The translations under genes were made by a program, and so were the position numbers. From positions 1-7,348 of the forward strand of contig NZ_CALJRX010000311.1 in the NCBI RefSeq assembly GCF_937976265.1: a stretch of 7,348 nt of DNA. Direction: 5' to 3'. The notes under the pieces are model-generated. The model had not been told where the DNA came from. It saw only the letters and a program-made list of their open reading frames with translations, and made no database searches. Below are positions 5,504-7,348 of the stretch, piece by piece. Positions within the stretch are counted from its first letter, which is position 1, and each line of letters opens with the position of its first letter. Source of the stretch: an uncultured Haemophilus sp. GTDB lineage: Bacteria > Pseudomonadota > Gammaproteobacteria > Enterobacterales > Pasteurellaceae.

Positions 5504-6135
5504 ACCAAGCTAAACGAATTGAAATTCTCACTCGACTTCGGGAGCAAAACCCGCATCCCACCACGGAATTAGAGTATAATTCGCCTTTCGAATTACTCAT
5601 CGCCGTGATCTTATCGGCTCAAGCCACCGATAAAGGTGTCAATAAGGCGACAGCAAAATTATTCCCTGTGGCAAATACGCCACAAGCCATTTTAGATCTT
5701 GGCTTAGAGGGTTTAAAAGAATATATAAAAACCATCGGGCTTTATAACAGTAAAGCAGAAAATATTATTAAAACCTGCCGTGATTTAGTTGAAAAACACA
5801 ACGGTGAAGTACCTGAAAACCGTGAAGCCTTAGAAGCTCTTGCGGGTGTCGGCAGAAAAACGGCGAATGTGGTATTAAATACCGCTTTCGGTCACCCGAC
5901 TATTGCAGTGGACACCCATATTTTTCGCGTATGCAACCGCACAAATTTTGCCCCTGGCAAAAATGTGGTAAAAGTGGAAGAAAAACTGCTCAAAGTTGTG
6001 CCTAAAGAATTTAAAGTGGATGTGCATCACTGGCTTATTTTACATGGGCGTTATACTTGCACTGCGCGCAAACCTCGCTGCGGTGCTTGTATTATTGAAG
6101 ATCTCTGTGAATACAAAGAAAAAACAGAATATTAA
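5500..6135 (+). CDS. nth: Endonuclease III, DNA glycosylase/AP lyase
   Basis: Nth, 211 residues, the same length as E. coli endonuclease III and very close to it throughout. It removes oxidised pyrimidines and cleaves the resulting abasic site in base-excision repair, in the cytoplasm on DNA. Visible landmarks are SPFELLIAVILSAQATD (28-44), the helix-hairpin-helix LAGVGRKTANVV with catalytic Lys120, catalytic Asp138 in IAVDTHIFRVCNRT, and the C-terminal [4Fe-4S] loop Cys187-X6-Cys194-X2-Cys197-X5-Cys203. The usual Pro of LPGVGRK is Ala115 here. Start ATG 5500 overlaps the rsxE stop as ATGA. There is no clear Shine-Dalgarno, so translation is probably coupled to rsxE. E. coli also has nth directly after rsxE, so the linkage is old. 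Confidence 0.98.
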   Translation: MNQAKRIEILTRLREQNPHPTTELEYNSPFELLIAVILSAQATDKGVNKATAKLFPVANTPQAILDLGLEGLKEYIKTIGLYNSKAENIIKTCRDLVEKHNGEVPENREALEALAGVGRKTANVVLNTAFGHPTIAVDTHIFRVCNRTNFAPGKNVVKVEEKLLKVVPKEFKVDVHHWLILHGRYTCTARKPRCGACIIEDLCEYKEKTEY

Positions 6136-6161
6136 ACGAATAAAATCAAACGGAATATATT

Positions 6162-7348
6162 ATGACAACAAACAATCAATCTCGCCAAACGTGGTCTAGT
6201 CGACTCACTTATGTGCTCACCGTTGCGGGCGCGACAGTTGGCTTTGGGGCAACATGGCGCTTTCCTTATTTAGTGGGTGAAAATGGCGGTGGTGCCTATG
6301 TACTCCTCTTTTGTATTGCGATGATTGTGATTGGTATCCCGATGATTTTAGTGGAAAACGTCATTGGTCGCCGTTTACGTGTGAATTCCATTGATGCTTT
6401 TGGCGATAAAATCCAAGATAAAGGTAAAAACATCTCCAAATATTGGAAAATTATCGGCTACATGGGGCTTCTCGGCGCATTTGGTATCATGGCCTATTAT
6501 ATGGTGCTTGGTGGCTGGGTGATGTCTTATATCATCAACCTAATTAATAACACTCTTGATATTTCCGCACCCATTACAAAAGAAGTGGCCAAAGATTTCT
6601 ACGATTTACACATCAGCAACAGTCCATGGGAAATCATGCTTTACACCTTCCTATTCGTGGCGGTAAATTACATTATTTTAGCAAAAGGTATCATTGGCGG
6701 GATTGAACGTTCCGTGAAATACTTAATGCCGTTGCTCTTTATTTTCCTAATTGGCATGGTAATTCGTAACCTCACCTTACCTGGCGCAATGGAAGGTGTG
6801 ACTTTCTACTTAAAACCTGATTTCAGCAAAATTACACCTAAATTATTCATCTTCGTATTAGGCCAAGTATTCTTCGCATTAAGCCTTGGTTTCGGTGTAT
6901 TGATTACCCTCTCCAGCTATTTGAACAAGGAAGAAAACCTTATTCACACCGCCGTTATTACGGGTTTTACTAACACCATTATTGCTGTGTTATGTGGTTT
7001 TATGATCTTCCCATCATTATTCACATTCGGCATTGAACCTAACGCAGGGCCAACCTTGGTTTTCCAAAGTTTACCCATTGTTTTCTCACATTTATGGGCG
7101 GGTAAATTCTTTGCTATCGTGTTCTTCGGCTTATTGCTTATTGCCGCATTAACCACATCAATTACGATTTACGAAGTCATCATCACCGCATTACAAGAAA
7201 AACTCAGAATGCGCCGTGGTAAAGCGATTTTTGTTACCTTAATGGGGATTTTCTTATTCGGTAACGTGCCATCTATTTTAGGTGATAACCTTTGGAAAGA
7301 TTTCACCATTTTCGGTAAAAGCATTTTCGATGCCTTCGATTTCGTCAG
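6162..7348 (+). CDS. Sodium-dependent transporter, NSS (neurotransmitter:sodium symporter) family, 5' part
   Basis: The frame is open from ATG 6162 to the right edge, giving 395 complete codons; the C-terminal part lies outside. The LeuT-fold NSS family is clear from TM1 VAGATVGFGATWRFPYLVGE (21-40), GGGAYVLLF, IPMILVENVIGRR, the TM3 tyrosines 112-113, TM6 GQVFFALSLGFGVLITLSSY (234-253), Asn271 in TM7 and AALTTS (328-333) in TM8. Such proteins import amino acids or amines with Na+. The substrate cannot be told from sequence. By alignment to LeuT the Na2 residues are kept (Ala328, Thr331, Thr332). Two Na1 side-chain ligands appear to be Ala instead (Ala30 for Asn27, Ala239 for Thr254), while Asn271 matches Asn286. 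A 26-base gap separates it from nth, with a weak GGA (6152-6154) 7 bases before the ATG. It appears to match the gene that follows nth in H. influenzae. No frameshift or stop is seen. Confidence 0.93.
   Translation, partial: MTTNNQSRQTWSSRLTYVLTVAGATVGFGATWRFPYLVGENGGGAYVLLFCIAMIVIGIPMILVENVIGRRLRVNSIDAFGDKIQDKGKNISKYWKIIGYMGLLGAFGIMAYYMVLGGWVMSYIINLINNTLDISAPITKEVAKDFYDLHISNSPWEIMLYTFLFVAVNYIILAKGIIGGIERSVKYLMPLLFIFLIGMVIRNLTLPGAMEGVTFYLKPDFSKITPKLFIFVLGQVFFALSLGFGVLITLSSYLNKEENLIHTAVITGFTNTIIAVLCGFMIFPSLFTFGIEPNAGPTLVFQSLPIVFSHLWAGKFFAIVFFGLLLIAALTTSITIYEVIITALQEKLRMRRGKAIFVTLMGIFLFGNVPSILGDNLWKDFTIFGKSIFDAFDFV

Noticed and set aside
5996..6199. Plus-strand frame spanning the nth end and the transporter start
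   Set aside because: It lies in an alternate frame over the strongly conserved nth C-terminus and ends inside the transporter gene; a shadow.
6944..7156. Antisense frame inside the transporter gene
   Set aside because: It lies opposite clear TM7-TM8 coding sequence, with no binding site or recognisable product.

Overview
The window is one compact, plus-strand gene block from a gammaproteobacterium of the family Pasteurellaceae. Three things place it close to Haemophilus influenzae and H. parainfluenzae: the AT-rich coding sequence, the gene order rnf/rsx - nth - sodium-dependent transporter (the order I recall for H. influenzae), and six perfect copies of the Haemophilus DNA uptake signal core (AAGTGCGGT or its complement). 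The species cannot be fixed from the sequence alone.

Layout: the 3' third of rsxA (1-207) is cut by the window edge. It is followed by a tiny open reading frame for a single hydrophobic helix (204-278), then rsxB (278-871), rsxC (864-3059), rsxD (3074-4156), rsxG (4156-4782), rsxE (4793-5503), nth (5500-6135), and the first 395 codons of an NSS-family (LeuT-fold) transporter (6162 to the right edge). Gaps are 0-26 bases, and several neighbours share their stop and start codons. No promoter or intrinsic terminator is visible inside the block, so it is probably transcribed from upstream of rsxA and continues past the right edge.

Function: RsxA-E and RsxG form the Rnf/Rsx complex, a membrane redox machine that links electron transfer between NADH and a low-potential ferredoxin-type carrier to ion movement. 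All expected cofactor sites are present in the parts that can be read: one CX2CX4CX15C and two CX2CX2CX3C iron-sulfur motifs in RsxB, two CX2CX2CX3C motifs in RsxC, and the covalent FMN threonines in RsxD (Thr187) and RsxG (Thr175). Nth is a complete base-excision repair glycosylase/lyase with its own [4Fe-4S] cluster. The final gene is an amino-acid or amine symporter of unknown substrate.

The core genes are ordinary for the clade. The points worth a second look are: (1) a 24-codon membrane-peptide ORF fitted exactly between rsxA and rsxB, overlapping both; (2) a 135-base tandem repeat in the rsxC tail whose uptake-signal linker is identical at the DNA level between copies while the neighbouring helix codons have drifted silently; (3) an inverted pair of uptake signals forming part of an N-terminal extension of RsxE; and (4) the apparent loss of two sodium-site-1 ligands in the NSS transporter.
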